Below, piece by piece: positions 17,613 to 25,560 of a DNA stretch of 64,000 nt (position 1 is its first letter; every line of letters starts with the position of its first letter). The notes beneath the pieces are model-generated. The model saw only the letters and a program-made list of their open reading frames with translations, ran no database searches and was not told the origin of the DNA. The DNA lies in NCBI GenBank assembly GCA_963851095.1, contig CAWKOX010000031.1, forward strand, positions 1 through 64,000, given 5' to 3'. Origin of the DNA: Oleispira sp963851095. GTDB taxonomy: Bacteria; Pseudomonadota; Gammaproteobacteria; Pseudomonadales; Oceanobacteraceae. The translations under genes were made by a program, and so were the position numbers.

Positions 17613-17641
17613 TTGACAGTTTAGAGCAATCACTCTAATAA
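17613..17641 (+). promoter_or_regulatory. Promoter of laoCBA with a TetR-type operator between -35 and -10
   Basis: A perfect -35 TTGACA (17613-17618) and a -10 TAATAA (17636-17641) are spaced 17 bases apart. The 18-base TTAGAGCAATCACTCTAA (17621-17638) has perfect six-base arms and a near-symmetric centre, and fills the spacer. A dimeric repressor bound there would block polymerase. The laoR gene starts about 50 to 90 bases away on the other strand. Confidence 0.75.
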
Positions 17642-17695
17642 TACCCATAGAATAATTAATAACAGCGCCACGAATCTATTTATCGGAGCCCTTCC

Positions 17696-19138
17696 ATGGT
17701 TACCAATACTGCAGAAGTCACCCCTCTAGACACTGAAATCATTCGGTTGAAAGAACTTTTTAGCCGCCAAAAAAGTGCTTACAACAAGACCCCAATGCCA
17801 ACAGCAGAGCAGCGTATTGACCACCTAAAAGCGCTAAAGAGCATTACGATTAAATACCAAGACCAACTAGCAACAGCGGTTAATAAAGATTTTAGTTGTC
17901 GCTCAAAGGATGAAACCCTACTGGCTGAGATTCTAACCAGCGTAGAAGGCATCAACATGGCGATCAAAAAAACTCGCAAGTGGATGAAGCCAAGTAAGCG
18001 TGGCGTCGGCATGCTATTCGCACCGGCTAAAAACGAAGTGCGCTACCAACCACTAGGCGTTATCGGGATTATCGTTCCTTGGAATTATCCAATTTTTTTA
18101 GCCATAGGCCCTTTAGTCGCAGCGCTATCGGCCGGTAATCGCGCCATGATTAAGATGTCGGAATTTACCCCAAATCTTAATCAAGTATTCAAAGCAATGA
18201 TCGCCGAAGTCTTTGATGAAAACCGCGTTTGCGTTATTGAAGGTGAAGCCGACGCTGCTATCGCGTTTACCGAACAGCCTTTTGACCACATTCTATTTAC
18301 GGGTTCAACCGCCGTTGGTCGTTTTGTCATGGCGGCGGCGGCAAAAAATCTTACCCCAGTGACGCTAGAGCTTGGCGGCAAATCACCCACCATCGTCTCC
18401 GATAATATTCCAATGAAAGATGCTGCCGAACGCATCTGCTTTGGTAAATCAATGAATGCGGGCCAAACCTGCGTTGCACCTGATTATATTTTGGTACCTA
18501 AAGCAAAAGAAGAAGCCTTTATTCAAGCTTATATTGCCGCTTTTTCTAAGATGTATCCAACACTAAAAGACAATGGCGACTACACCGCCATTGTTAACGA
18601 TCGCCAATACCAGCGTCTAAGCAGCTGGATTAACGATGCGAAAGACAAAGGCGCGAAACTAACAAAGATTAACCCGGCGAACGAAGATTTATCCGCTGGC
18701 CGTAAATTAGCGCCCGTTATCGTTCAAAATATGAAAAACAATATGACCATTGCCGAAGAAGAGTTATTTGGTCCTATTTTGCCGATCATACCGTATGAAT
18801 CTATGGACGAAGCAATTGCCTATATTAATGACCGTCCGCGTCCATTGGCGTTGTATTTCTTCGGCTATGATAAAAATGAACAGGATCATGTTTTAAATAA
18901 TACTCATTCTGGCGGAGTGAGCGTAAACGATACGTTAATGCACCTTGCACAAGAAGATATGCCTTTTGGCGGCATTGGTGATTCGGGCATGGGTCATTAC
19001 CACGGAAAAGAAGGCTTTATTACCTTCTCGAAAGCGAAGGCGGTTCACCGCAAAGGTCGTATCTCTACAGGTAGCCTAGCGCATCCTCCTTACGATAATT
19101 CAATCCGTAAAATGATTTATACCTTTTTCATTCGCTGA
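17696..19138 (+). CDS. laoC: Aldehyde dehydrogenase, LaoC/coniferyl-aldehyde-dehydrogenase type
   Basis: This 480-residue NAD(P)-dependent aldehyde dehydrogenase has the FTGSTAVGR cofactor motif, catalytic Glu225 in TLELGGKSP and nucleophile Cys259 in NAGQTCVAPDY. A C-terminal hydrophobic stretch, NSIRKMIYTFFIR, may touch the membrane. It should oxidise the fatty aldehyde made by the GMC alcohol oxidoreductase to a fatty acid. It is the first gene of a three-gene operon whose promoter is described at 17613. Annotation pipelines often call this family coniferyl aldehyde dehydrogenase; the neighbourhood favours long-chain aldehydes. Confidence 0.88.
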   Translation: MVTNTAEVTPLDTEIIRLKELFSRQKSAYNKTPMPTAEQRIDHLKALKSITIKYQDQLATAVNKDFSCRSKDETLLAEILTSVEGINMAIKKTRKWMKPSKRGVGMLFAPAKNEVRYQPLGVIGIIVPWNYPIFLAIGPLVAALSAGNRAMIKMSEFTPNLNQVFKAMIAEVFDENRVCVIEGEADAAIAFTEQPFDHILFTGSTAVGRFVMAAAAKNLTPVTLELGGKSPTIVSDNIPMKDAAERICFGKSMNAGQTCVAPDYILVPKAKEEAFIQAYIAAFSKMYPTLKDNGDYTAIVNDRQYQRLSSWINDAKDKGAKLTKINPANEDLSAGRKLAPVIVQNMKNNMTIAEEELFGPILPIIPYESMDEAIAYINDRPRPLALYFFGYDKNEQDHVLNNTHSGGVSVNDTLMHLAQEDMPFGGIGDSGMGHYHGKEGFITFSKAKAVHRKGRISTGSLAHPPYDNSIRKMIYTFFIR

Positions 19139-19167
19139 TTAGCCGTATATCAGGAGTCTTTAAGGCA

Positions 19168-19212
19168 ATGTCCAACGGGCTCCCAGAATGCAAAATAACA
19201 AAAAAGAGATGA
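19168..19212 (+). CDS. Possible 14-codon leader peptide coupled to laoB
   Basis: An ATG at 19168, preceded by AGGAG about 10 bases upstream, opens a 14-codon frame (MSNGLPECKITKKR) ending in TGA at 19210-19212. That TGA overlaps an in-frame ATG of laoB at 19209 as ATGA. The downstream laoB starts lack an equally good ribosome site, so the small frame may deliver ribosomes by coupling. No function is claimed. Confidence 0.3.
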   Translation: MSNGLPECKITKKR

Positions 19213-19835
19213 GAGAAACTATGGACTCAAAAATTGATCAGGCACTGCCAACAACGCGCAGGGGCTTTTTACAGCTAGGCTTAATGGGTACCGCCACACT
19301 TGCATTGGGTAGCACAGTTGCAACACTCACTGGTTGCGCAACCCCACTAGAAAGAGATTCAACATTCAAGTTTTTAAAACCTGACGATCGAGCGTTATTT
19401 GCCGCTCTTATTCCTCAAGTACTGAACAAGAGCTTCCCTGGGGATTTATCCGATAAGTCAGCAATGCGCCGTATGCTTTTATCATTAGACGATCTGATCT
19501 ATACCTTGCAGTACAATAATAGACACCAAATGCGCATGATGTTTGATGCCCTTGCCATGGCACCTATTCGTATGATCGCCGGTGCCTCTTGGACTGACTG
19601 GGAAGATATGAGCCCGAAGCAAGTTAACGACTTTTTAATCGGCTGGCGCGATAGCAGCATTCAATTAAAACGCATGGGTTATGTATCGCTTACCAAGCTC
19701 ATCAACATCAGCTGGTATTCGCAGCCGGAGTCTTTTGCCTCAACAGGTTACCCAGGACCACCGGTAAAAATTCCTACGCCAGTTTCACCAACACTATCAT
19801 CTATATCGTCAATAACAACAGCGGAGCAGAGCTAA
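19209..19835 (+). CDS. laoB: LaoB-like protein with twin-arginine/lipoprotein-type leader
   Basis: The protein is about 208 residues long. The leader has TTRRGFLQLG, a twin-arginine signal, then a hydrophobic stretch and a lipobox-like LTGCA, so it may be a Tat-exported lipoprotein. The rest (FKFLKPDDRALFAALIPQVL and following) matches the small gluconate-dehydrogenase-subunit-3-like proteins that accompany GMC oxidoreductases and help export or assemble them. Possible starts are 19188, 19209 and 19221; I chose 19209 because of the ATGA overlap with the small upstream frame. Its stop overlaps the laoA start as TAATG. Confidence 0.78.
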   Translation: MRETMDSKIDQALPTTRRGFLQLGLMGTATLALGSTVATLTGCATPLERDSTFKFLKPDDRALFAALIPQVLNKSFPGDLSDKSAMRRMLLSLDDLIYTLQYNNRHQMRMMFDALAMAPIRMIAGASWTDWEDMSPKQVNDFLIGWRDSSIQLKRMGYVSLTKLINISWYSQPESFASTGYPGPPVKIPTPVSPTLSSISSITTAEQS

Positions 19836-21460
19836 TGGCTAAGAAAAATTTTGAAGAAATCCGCGGCATTACCGACCCGATTTTAGAAGGCATCAGCAAT
19901 GGTTGGATCACTTTAAATGCGGGGGACTATACCCAGTCTGCAACACTAGAAGCAGATGTAGCCATTATTGGTACAGGCGCAGGCGGTGGCGTAACCGCCG
20001 AAATTCTTGCTAAGGCCGGCTTAAAAGTTTTATTGATTGAAGAAGGGCCACTTAAAAGCACTAACGATTTTAAGATGGACGAGCGCGAAGCTTATAAAGA
20101 CTTATACCAAGAAAACGCAGGCCGCATGAGCAAAGACGGCGCAATGTCGATTTTACAAGGTCGCTGCGTAGGTGGTACAACCGTCATCAACTGGACCTCT
20201 AGCTTCCGTACACCCGAGCAAACACTGCAATATTGGAGTGATGAATTTAAGACGGAAGGTGTGTCAAAAGAAGAGATGGCGCCTTGGTTCGATAAAATGG
20301 AAAAGCGCTTAAACATTGCGCCATGGGCCTTTCCAGCGAATGAAAATAATGCAGTATTGATGCGCGGTGCAGATGCCCTCGATATTTCATGGAAAGCCAT
20401 TCCTCGAAACGTCGCTGGTTGTTGGAACTTAGGTTACTGCGGTACCGGTTGCCCAACCAATGCTAAACAATCCATGCTCGTTACCACGATTCCTGGTGCC
20501 ATGAATGACGGTAGCCAATTGCTTTACAGTGCTCGCGCTGAACGCTTAATCATAGAAGACGATAAAGTGACGGGCATTGAAATTACTGCTTTGGATAAGG
20601 GCTATCGCCCAACCGGTATTAAGCTTACCGTTAAAGCACCAACGGTCGTATTATCGGCTGGCGGCATTAATGGCCCCGCGATGATGCTGCGCTCTAACGC
20701 TCCTGACCCTAAAGGTTTGGTCGGTAAGCGCACCTTTTTCCACCCGACCATTTTCTCGTTCGCTGAATTTGAACAAGAAATTAATCCTTATTATGGCGCA
20801 CCCCAAGCGATTTATTCAGACCACTTTCAATGGGAAACCGTCGACGGTCCAGTAGGCTATAAGCTAGAAGTCCCGCCGCTACATCCTGGCTTAACCTCGG
20901 CTCTGTTAATGGGTCATGGTGAGTCTCACTTTGATGACATTCGTAAACTACCGAACATGAACGGCATGATTTCTTTGCTACGCGATGGTTTTAATGAAGA
21001 GAGCATAGGTGGCACCATCGAATTAGCCAGTGACGGCTCAGCCATTATTGACTACCCGTTTACTGACTACCTTTGGGAAGGCGTTAAGCGTACGCACTTA
21101 ACCATGGCTGAAATACAGTTTGCAGCGGGTGCTAAATCCGTTAAGCCTGCTCACGTTGATGCCAAATTCGAAACCTCATGGGAAGCATCCAAAGCCGCTA
21201 TCAACGAGTTACCTTACGAGGCTTGCAGAGCATTGGTAGGCAGTGCCCATGTTATGGGTGGCATGGCAATGGGTGAAGATTTAGATCGTTGCGTCGTCAA
21301 CAGTCAAGGTAAGTATCATTACCTCGACAACCTCTACGTGATTGATGGTTCTATTTTTCCAACCAGTATTGGTGCCAACCCACAGCTATCCATTTATGGA
21401 ATGGCGTGCCGTCTGGCGACAGGTTTGGCGGTAAAGCTGACCGGTAAGACGCCCGCTTAA
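19835..21460 (+). CDS. laoA: GMC-family FAD alcohol oxidoreductase, LaoA-like
   Basis: The 541-residue flavoprotein has the FAD dinucleotide fold VAIIGTGAGGGVTAEIL (about residues 43-59), the GMC segment GRCVGGTTVINWTSSFR, and the C-terminal active-site region with HVMGGMAMG and DGSIFPTSIGANPQLS, which supplies the catalytic His and Asn. Family knowledge from LaoA supports oxidation of medium- to long-chain alcohols to aldehydes, with electrons passed to the respiratory chain. It carries no signal peptide of its own; export could ride on the Tat leader of LaoB. A cysteine-rich motif, CWNLGYCGTGCPTNAKQS, is typical of this subgroup. Confidence 0.87.
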   Translation: MAKKNFEEIRGITDPILEGISNGWITLNAGDYTQSATLEADVAIIGTGAGGGVTAEILAKAGLKVLLIEEGPLKSTNDFKMDEREAYKDLYQENAGRMSKDGAMSILQGRCVGGTTVINWTSSFRTPEQTLQYWSDEFKTEGVSKEEMAPWFDKMEKRLNIAPWAFPANENNAVLMRGADALDISWKAIPRNVAGCWNLGYCGTGCPTNAKQSMLVTTIPGAMNDGSQLLYSARAERLIIEDDKVTGIEITALDKGYRPTGIKLTVKAPTVVLSAGGINGPAMMLRSNAPDPKGLVGKRTFFHPTIFSFAEFEQEINPYYGAPQAIYSDHFQWETVDGPVGYKLEVPPLHPGLTSALLMGHGESHFDDIRKLPNMNGMISLLRDGFNEESIGGTIELASDGSAIIDYPFTDYLWEGVKRTHLTMAEIQFAAGAKSVKPAHVDAKFETSWEASKAAINELPYEACRALVGSAHVMGGMAMGEDLDRCVVNSQGKYHYLDNLYVIDGSIFPTSIGANPQLSIYGMACRLATGLAVKLTGKTPA

Positions 21461-21473
21461 TACGCTTATTCTG

Positions 21474-21513
21474 GCCCATGTTAATTATTGCTTATTTATT
21501 AATTAACGTGGGC
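21474..21513. terminator. Hairpin between the convergent laoA and TlpA-like genes
   Basis: GCCCATGTTAATT (21474-21486) pairs with AATTAACGTGGGC (21501-21513) with one mismatch, over an AT-rich loop. It lies at the 3' ends of both genes and overlaps the end of the minus-strand gene. There is no long T run. Confidence 0.5.
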
Positions 21514-21998
21514 TGAAATAATTCTAATAATTCAGCCGAGGTTAAAGCCCCCCTTAACCGCTTAACCTTTCCTTTAATCGGGAAGAAGTAACTTCTAGGT
21601 AAATCACCAAACCAACGAGCGTCGATATCATAGCGAAGCTTCTCTTCATCGGCATCTGAAAAAATCCAATTATCCAACGTCAACAAATTATATTTTTCCA
21701 ATAATGTTTTTACTCGTGCCTGTTCTTCGAGCCCATCCGTATTAATAAGCGTTAATTGGTATTCAGGATACTGTTGATTTAATACTGAGACTTTTTTTAA
21801 TTCCTTAATACAGGGCGGACAATCAAACGACCAAAGAATAACAAGATGATCTTTTTTATCTTTCTCCTTAACTATTTTTTCAAAACTTCCCACATCAAAT
21901 AATTTTAGATCAGTGGGCGAACTTGCCTGCACAGAATTCGATAGGCTTATCGCGGGTAGGATTAACATAGAAAAAATGAATATTAGTAATCGATTCAT
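21492..21998 (-). CDS. TlpA/ResA-like periplasmic thioredoxin-fold protein
   Basis: This 168-residue protein has an N-terminal signal peptide (hydrophobic to about residue 25) and a thioredoxin fold with active site SFDCPPCIKEL. CPPC with a following Glu is typical of TlpA-type reductants. It lacks an obvious extended TlpA insert. It starts four bases after the stop of the BNR-propeller gene and is the last gene of a TonB receptor-BNR-TlpA operon. I infer that it keeps Cys residues of its neighbours, or a bound metal, in the reduced state. The true partner is unknown. Confidence 0.75.
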   Translation of the reverse strand: MNRLLIFIFSMLILPAISLSNSVQASSPTDLKLFDVGSFEKIVKEKDKKDHLVILWSFDCPPCIKELKKVSVLNQQYPEYQLTLINTDGLEEQARVKTLLEKYNLLTLDNWIFSDADEEKLRYDIDARWFGDLPRSYFFPIKGKVKRLRGALTSAELLELFQPTLINK

Positions 21999-22001
21999 AC
22001 A

Positions 22002-23255
22002 TTATTCCCCGACAGTTTCAAAACGATAGCCTTCATCCTGAGTGTGCCAGCTCAAATATACAGTTTCTGAATCTTTAACCAGAAGAGGATGATCGGAAGA
22101 ACCCGCGGTAGCACTCACTATTTTATTTTTGCTCCAGCTGATACCAGAGTCTTTCGATTCCTTCATTAAAATATTTGTTTTTTTACCATCAAATTCTTTC
22201 CACACTAAAAAGACCATTTGGCTTGCACCACCTTTATCGATAGAAAGCACATAAGGGTGTGCAGACTGTTTATGCGCTTGGCCAAAACCCATCGGTTTAT
22301 CATTACTTATATTAAACCCCGAGGCGCTGTTGCCGTAAAACAAAACATGATCGCCATCCGTGTCATTAAACCAAGTAGAGTGAACAACATTATTACCATC
22401 AACATCCAATGCGGGGCCGTGATGCGGGCAGCCATTAATTTTCCACTGCTCGTTGCTCAAGCGTATTTTCTTCGTAGGTTTCAAGGCCGAGCTGAACGTT
22501 ATTAAACTGTGGTCACGAATTTGATTATTAACATCATTGCCATAAATATCACGCCAAGCAATCACCGGTAAATTGTTATTATCTAATACCATAGCAATGC
22601 GACAGCACACACAGGAGTTATCCGACAGATTTATATTTTTACTAAACGTCTTACCTTGATCAGCAGAATAACTGTAATACAAAGCACCACCGATATATTC
22701 CTGTTGCTTGTCTTTTGCGGCTTGCTGATCGCGTTTATCCAACCAACTAATAAAAACTTTGCCATCATCACTAACAACCATAGAATCAAAGCGGTGACTT
22801 ATTTCCTGCAGGTCATCATTCACGGTAATCGGCTGACTGAAATTTTTACCGCCATCAACAGAGCGACTAAAACGAATATTTCCGGTATAGGGTTTACTCA
22901 AAGACTGTGTCCATGAAATATAAATATTGCCGGTATTATCCAACTGAATTTTTGCGCGATTCTCAGCGCGAGCAGCAATTTTTTCAGGGGCACGATTCAC
23001 AATAGAAGGGGCTGAGTAACTCTGACCTTGATCACTAGAATACTGAACATAAACATGACCCGCAAAGACCCAAGCCAACCATAACTTACCATCAGGTCCA
23101 AAGCTCGCAGAAGGTGCCTTAGCGCACTTAAGCGAGGCAATGGTGCAAGCAACTCCATTCACTCCCTTGCCTGTAGCAGAAGCACCATGCTGCATCGCAT
23201 GGCTACTGCTAAAGCACAGTAAGGTGATGAACAAAAATGATGCTAACCTGAACAT
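22002..23255 (-). CDS. Secreted BNR/sialidase-like beta-propeller protein with a CxCCR...GCPHHGP motif
   Basis: The 417-residue protein has a signal peptide (cleavage likely after SSHA near residue 20), then repeated Asp-box/BNR motifs (SSDQGQSY, SVDGGKNF, SADQGKTF, SKDSGISW) that indicate a propeller. A Cys-rich segment CVCCRIAM and a later GCPHHGPAL, with an early SLKCAK, could form a metal or disulfide site. Sialidase catalytic residues were not identified, so the automatic label exo-alpha-sialidase would probably mislead. It sits between a TonB-dependent receptor and a TlpA-like protein, 30 and 3 bases from them. Function unknown; handling of a redox-active metal or ligand imported by the receptor is an inference. 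Confidence 0.7.
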   Translation of the reverse strand: MFRLASFLFITLLCFSSSHAMQHGASATGKGVNGVACTIASLKCAKAPSASFGPDGKLWLAWVFAGHVYVQYSSDQGQSYSAPSIVNRAPEKIAARAENRAKIQLDNTGNIYISWTQSLSKPYTGNIRFSRSVDGGKNFSQPITVNDDLQEISHRFDSMVVSDDGKVFISWLDKRDQQAAKDKQQEYIGGALYYSYSADQGKTFSKNINLSDNSCVCCRIAMVLDNNNLPVIAWRDIYGNDVNNQIRDHSLITFSSALKPTKKIRLSNEQWKINGCPHHGPALDVDGNNVVHSTWFNDTDGDHVLFYGNSASGFNISNDKPMGFGQAHKQSAHPYVLSIDKGGASQMVFLVWKEFDGKKTNILMKESKDSGISWSKNKIVSATAGSSDHPLLVKDSETVYLSWHTQDEGYRFETVGE

Positions 23256-23285
23256 AAAATTAACCTTTTATAAATTGATACTAAA

Positions 23286-25367
23286 TCAAAATGAATAACT
23301 AGCCGAGACATACGCAGTGCGTGGCATACCTGGCGAGTATTCAAACGTTTCAGGATTACCATAAGCCGCTGGTTTATAAGTTGAATTAGTCGCATACGTT
23401 TTATCTTCTAAATTTAAAATACGCGCACTCACTTTAAACTCAGGAGTTACAGGGTAGTTAAACCGAATATTTAATAACTGATGACCTTTATACGTTTCCG
23501 TATTCGCTTGGTCCATCCAGTATTGCCCTAAATGAGAAAGTTCTAACTCAACCTTACCACCGTTTAATTGGCTAGGATGATAACCTAAAGCAACATTACC
23601 AATATCTCTTGGCGCCGCTTCTAATTGATTATCACTATAGTCTATGGTCGAATTCGGTTTCCAATCTTCGTAGGTGAATTCGGTATAGGCATAAGAAACC
23701 GCAAGATCGATATCGTTACTCAACGGTGCTGTTAAACCTGTTTCAATACCTTGGTGTAATGTCTTACCCGCGTTCATTGTTTCACTACTACCATCAGCAT
23801 GCTTGAAGGTTAAAATATCATCTTCCTTCACCATGTAATAAACCGATATTTCATAATTCACTTTGCTAATGGTGTTTCCACGCAAACCAATCTCATAGTT
23901 ATCCACTTTTACCGGATCAAGCTTAACCGTATTAGTCGCCTTTCCTTGACGGAATAACTGACCCTGCGACGGCACTCGAAACGCATGGCGATAAGAAGCA
24001 AACGTATTTAATTGATCGTTAATTGCATACGTCATACCCAATTTAGGACTTAAGTGTTGATACTCAACATCGGTATCTTCAGGGCGTCTATGATTGCCGG
24101 TATCGATATCCGTTAAATTATTTTCATAGTCATAACGCATGTGATCAAAACGCAAACCCGCATTCACTCTTAACTTATCGGTCGGCGAGGTTTCAACATG
24201 GGCATAAGGCGAGATAGACGAAAAGGTCACGTCATAGTCATACAGTTTTTCTTTAACCGTATAATCAACAAAATAGTTACCTTCTTTTGTTACATCAATT
24301 TTATTTTGATCCATCGAACCTGGGCTGTAATCAATATCGGTTCCAACAATTAAACGCGTACGCATTGGTGTGAAATCTTGACGAAATTTCATCATCACAC
24401 CCGCCGACTTGTTTTCCGTTTTATACGTATTCGGATCGTAACTTAACGACCAGTTCGGCAATAACTCCATGCTGTTATAACGGAAGTAAGGGGTAACACT
24501 ATAAAGACTCGCACCGACTTCTTTTTCAAACGCACTGGATAAACGCAGAGACTCAACTTTGCGCATAGAGATAGGCGTGTAGTTACGTGTTGGATGATTT
24601 TTATAATCGTCCTCTAGTAAACGCGAAGAACCCGCGGTTTGCTGATCAATGTTTGAAACATTCAAAACGGTTTTAACTTTAGTGCCGTCATCTAAGAAAG
24701 AATCCAAACGAACATTAGCACTTTGACGATCGTATTCGGTCGAGTCTCTCCAGCCATCGGTATGAGTCAAGTTCAAATCGGCACGAATGCCATGATTCAA
24801 ACTCGCAGTTCCACCCCCTAATAGCAAACGCTGCCAACCAAAGCTGCCTACCTCTAAACTCACATCACCTTCAGTTTCTTCTGGTGCAGCCTTAGTACTC
24901 ACATTAATAACCGCTGCCATCGCATCGCTGCCATGCAAAGCACTGCCTGGGCCTTTGCTGACTTCAATGCCCGCAGACTGAGGCACGTTAATTTCATACA
25001 GCGCATTGTGATTAAAGAAACCCGTAGAGCGAGTCGGAATACCATCTTCCAAATAAAGATACACAGCACCGGTCGTAATCGGCTGGCGAATTGCTGTCAT
25101 GTGGCCTTCGCCACCGGTAACATTTACATGCACACCCGGCATGCGGTTTAAAACTTCAGAAGGATGGCCTGGTTGTAAAAACTCGATTTCTTCTTGGCTA
25201 ATCTGACTGGTACTGGCAGTTGTTTCTGACTTCAACGCGGCTTCGCGCGTATCGGTAATCGTGACAGGCGCAAGCTCAACTTCGTCGTTATTAACTTGTG
25301 CGGCGAGTGTAAAAGAAGGGTATAAAAGGGTGGCAATGGCTAACGCTAATGGCTGCTTATGTTTCAT
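23286..25367 (-). CDS. TonB-dependent outer-membrane receptor
   Basis: The protein is about 693 residues from the ATG at 25367 (MKHKQPLALAI), which begins a clear signal peptide; the frame extends 31 codons upstream without a better start. After the signal comes a TonB-box-like region (APVTITDTREAA), the plug domain (LNRMPGVHVNVTGGEG, GSALHGSDAMAAVINVSTK) and a 22-strand barrel ending in the usual terminal Phe (ASYSF). It actively imports an unidentified ligand using TonB energy. The ligand cannot be read from the sequence; siderophore, copper complex and other small ligands are all open. It is the first gene of the receptor-BNR-TlpA operon. Confidence 0.88.
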   Translation of the reverse strand: MKHKQPLALAIATLLYPSFTLAAQVNNDEVELAPVTITDTREAALKSETTASTSQISQEEIEFLQPGHPSEVLNRMPGVHVNVTGGEGHMTAIRQPITTGAVYLYLEDGIPTRSTGFFNHNALYEINVPQSAGIEVSKGPGSALHGSDAMAAVINVSTKAAPEETEGDVSLEVGSFGWQRLLLGGGTASLNHGIRADLNLTHTDGWRDSTEYDRQSANVRLDSFLDDGTKVKTVLNVSNIDQQTAGSSRLLEDDYKNHPTRNYTPISMRKVESLRLSSAFEKEVGASLYSVTPYFRYNSMELLPNWSLSYDPNTYKTENKSAGVMMKFRQDFTPMRTRLIVGTDIDYSPGSMDQNKIDVTKEGNYFVDYTVKEKLYDYDVTFSSISPYAHVETSPTDKLRVNAGLRFDHMRYDYENNLTDIDTGNHRRPEDTDVEYQHLSPKLGMTYAINDQLNTFASYRHAFRVPSQGQLFRQGKATNTVKLDPVKVDNYEIGLRGNTISKVNYEISVYYMVKEDDILTFKHADGSSETMNAGKTLHQGIETGLTAPLSNDIDLAVSYAYTEFTYEDWKPNSTIDYSDNQLEAAPRDIGNVALGYHPSQLNGGKVELELSHLGQYWMDQANTETYKGHQLLNIRFNYPVTPEFKVSARILNLEDKTYATNSTYKPAAYGNPETFEYSPGMPRTAYVSASYSF

Positions 25368-25509
25368 TTTCAACTTCGCTATAAAGGACTGAGTGAAAGG
25401 AATTGAACGCAGTCTATAGAGGCCGTTGAAATTTGAAAATGTGGCACATTGTCGCACCACTGACTTAGGTCATGATGAGGGTTGCACAGTGGCATCGTGA
25501 ATTTAAAAA

Positions 25510-25541
25510 AATCCCCGCTCGCTAATGAGCGGGGGCTTTTA
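25510..25541 (-). terminator. Terminator downstream of the 563-residue secreted protein gene
   Basis: CCCCGCTC (25513-25520) pairs with GAGCGGGG (25527-25534) over a six-base loop. On the minus strand the stem is followed by a run of T, about 25 bases after the stop at 25561. It separates this gene from the TonB-receptor operon. Confidence 0.85.
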
Positions 25542-25560
25542 TTTCAACAAAAAACAATGA

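Noticed and set aside
20092..20456. Minus-strand frames inside laoA
   Set aside because: They are antisense to conserved GMC oxidoreductase sequence.
22002..23255. Sialidase (neuraminidase) function for the BNR protein
   Set aside because: BNR motifs are present but I could not find the Arg triad and Tyr/Glu nucleophile pattern, and the neighbours are a TonB receptor and a thioredoxin.
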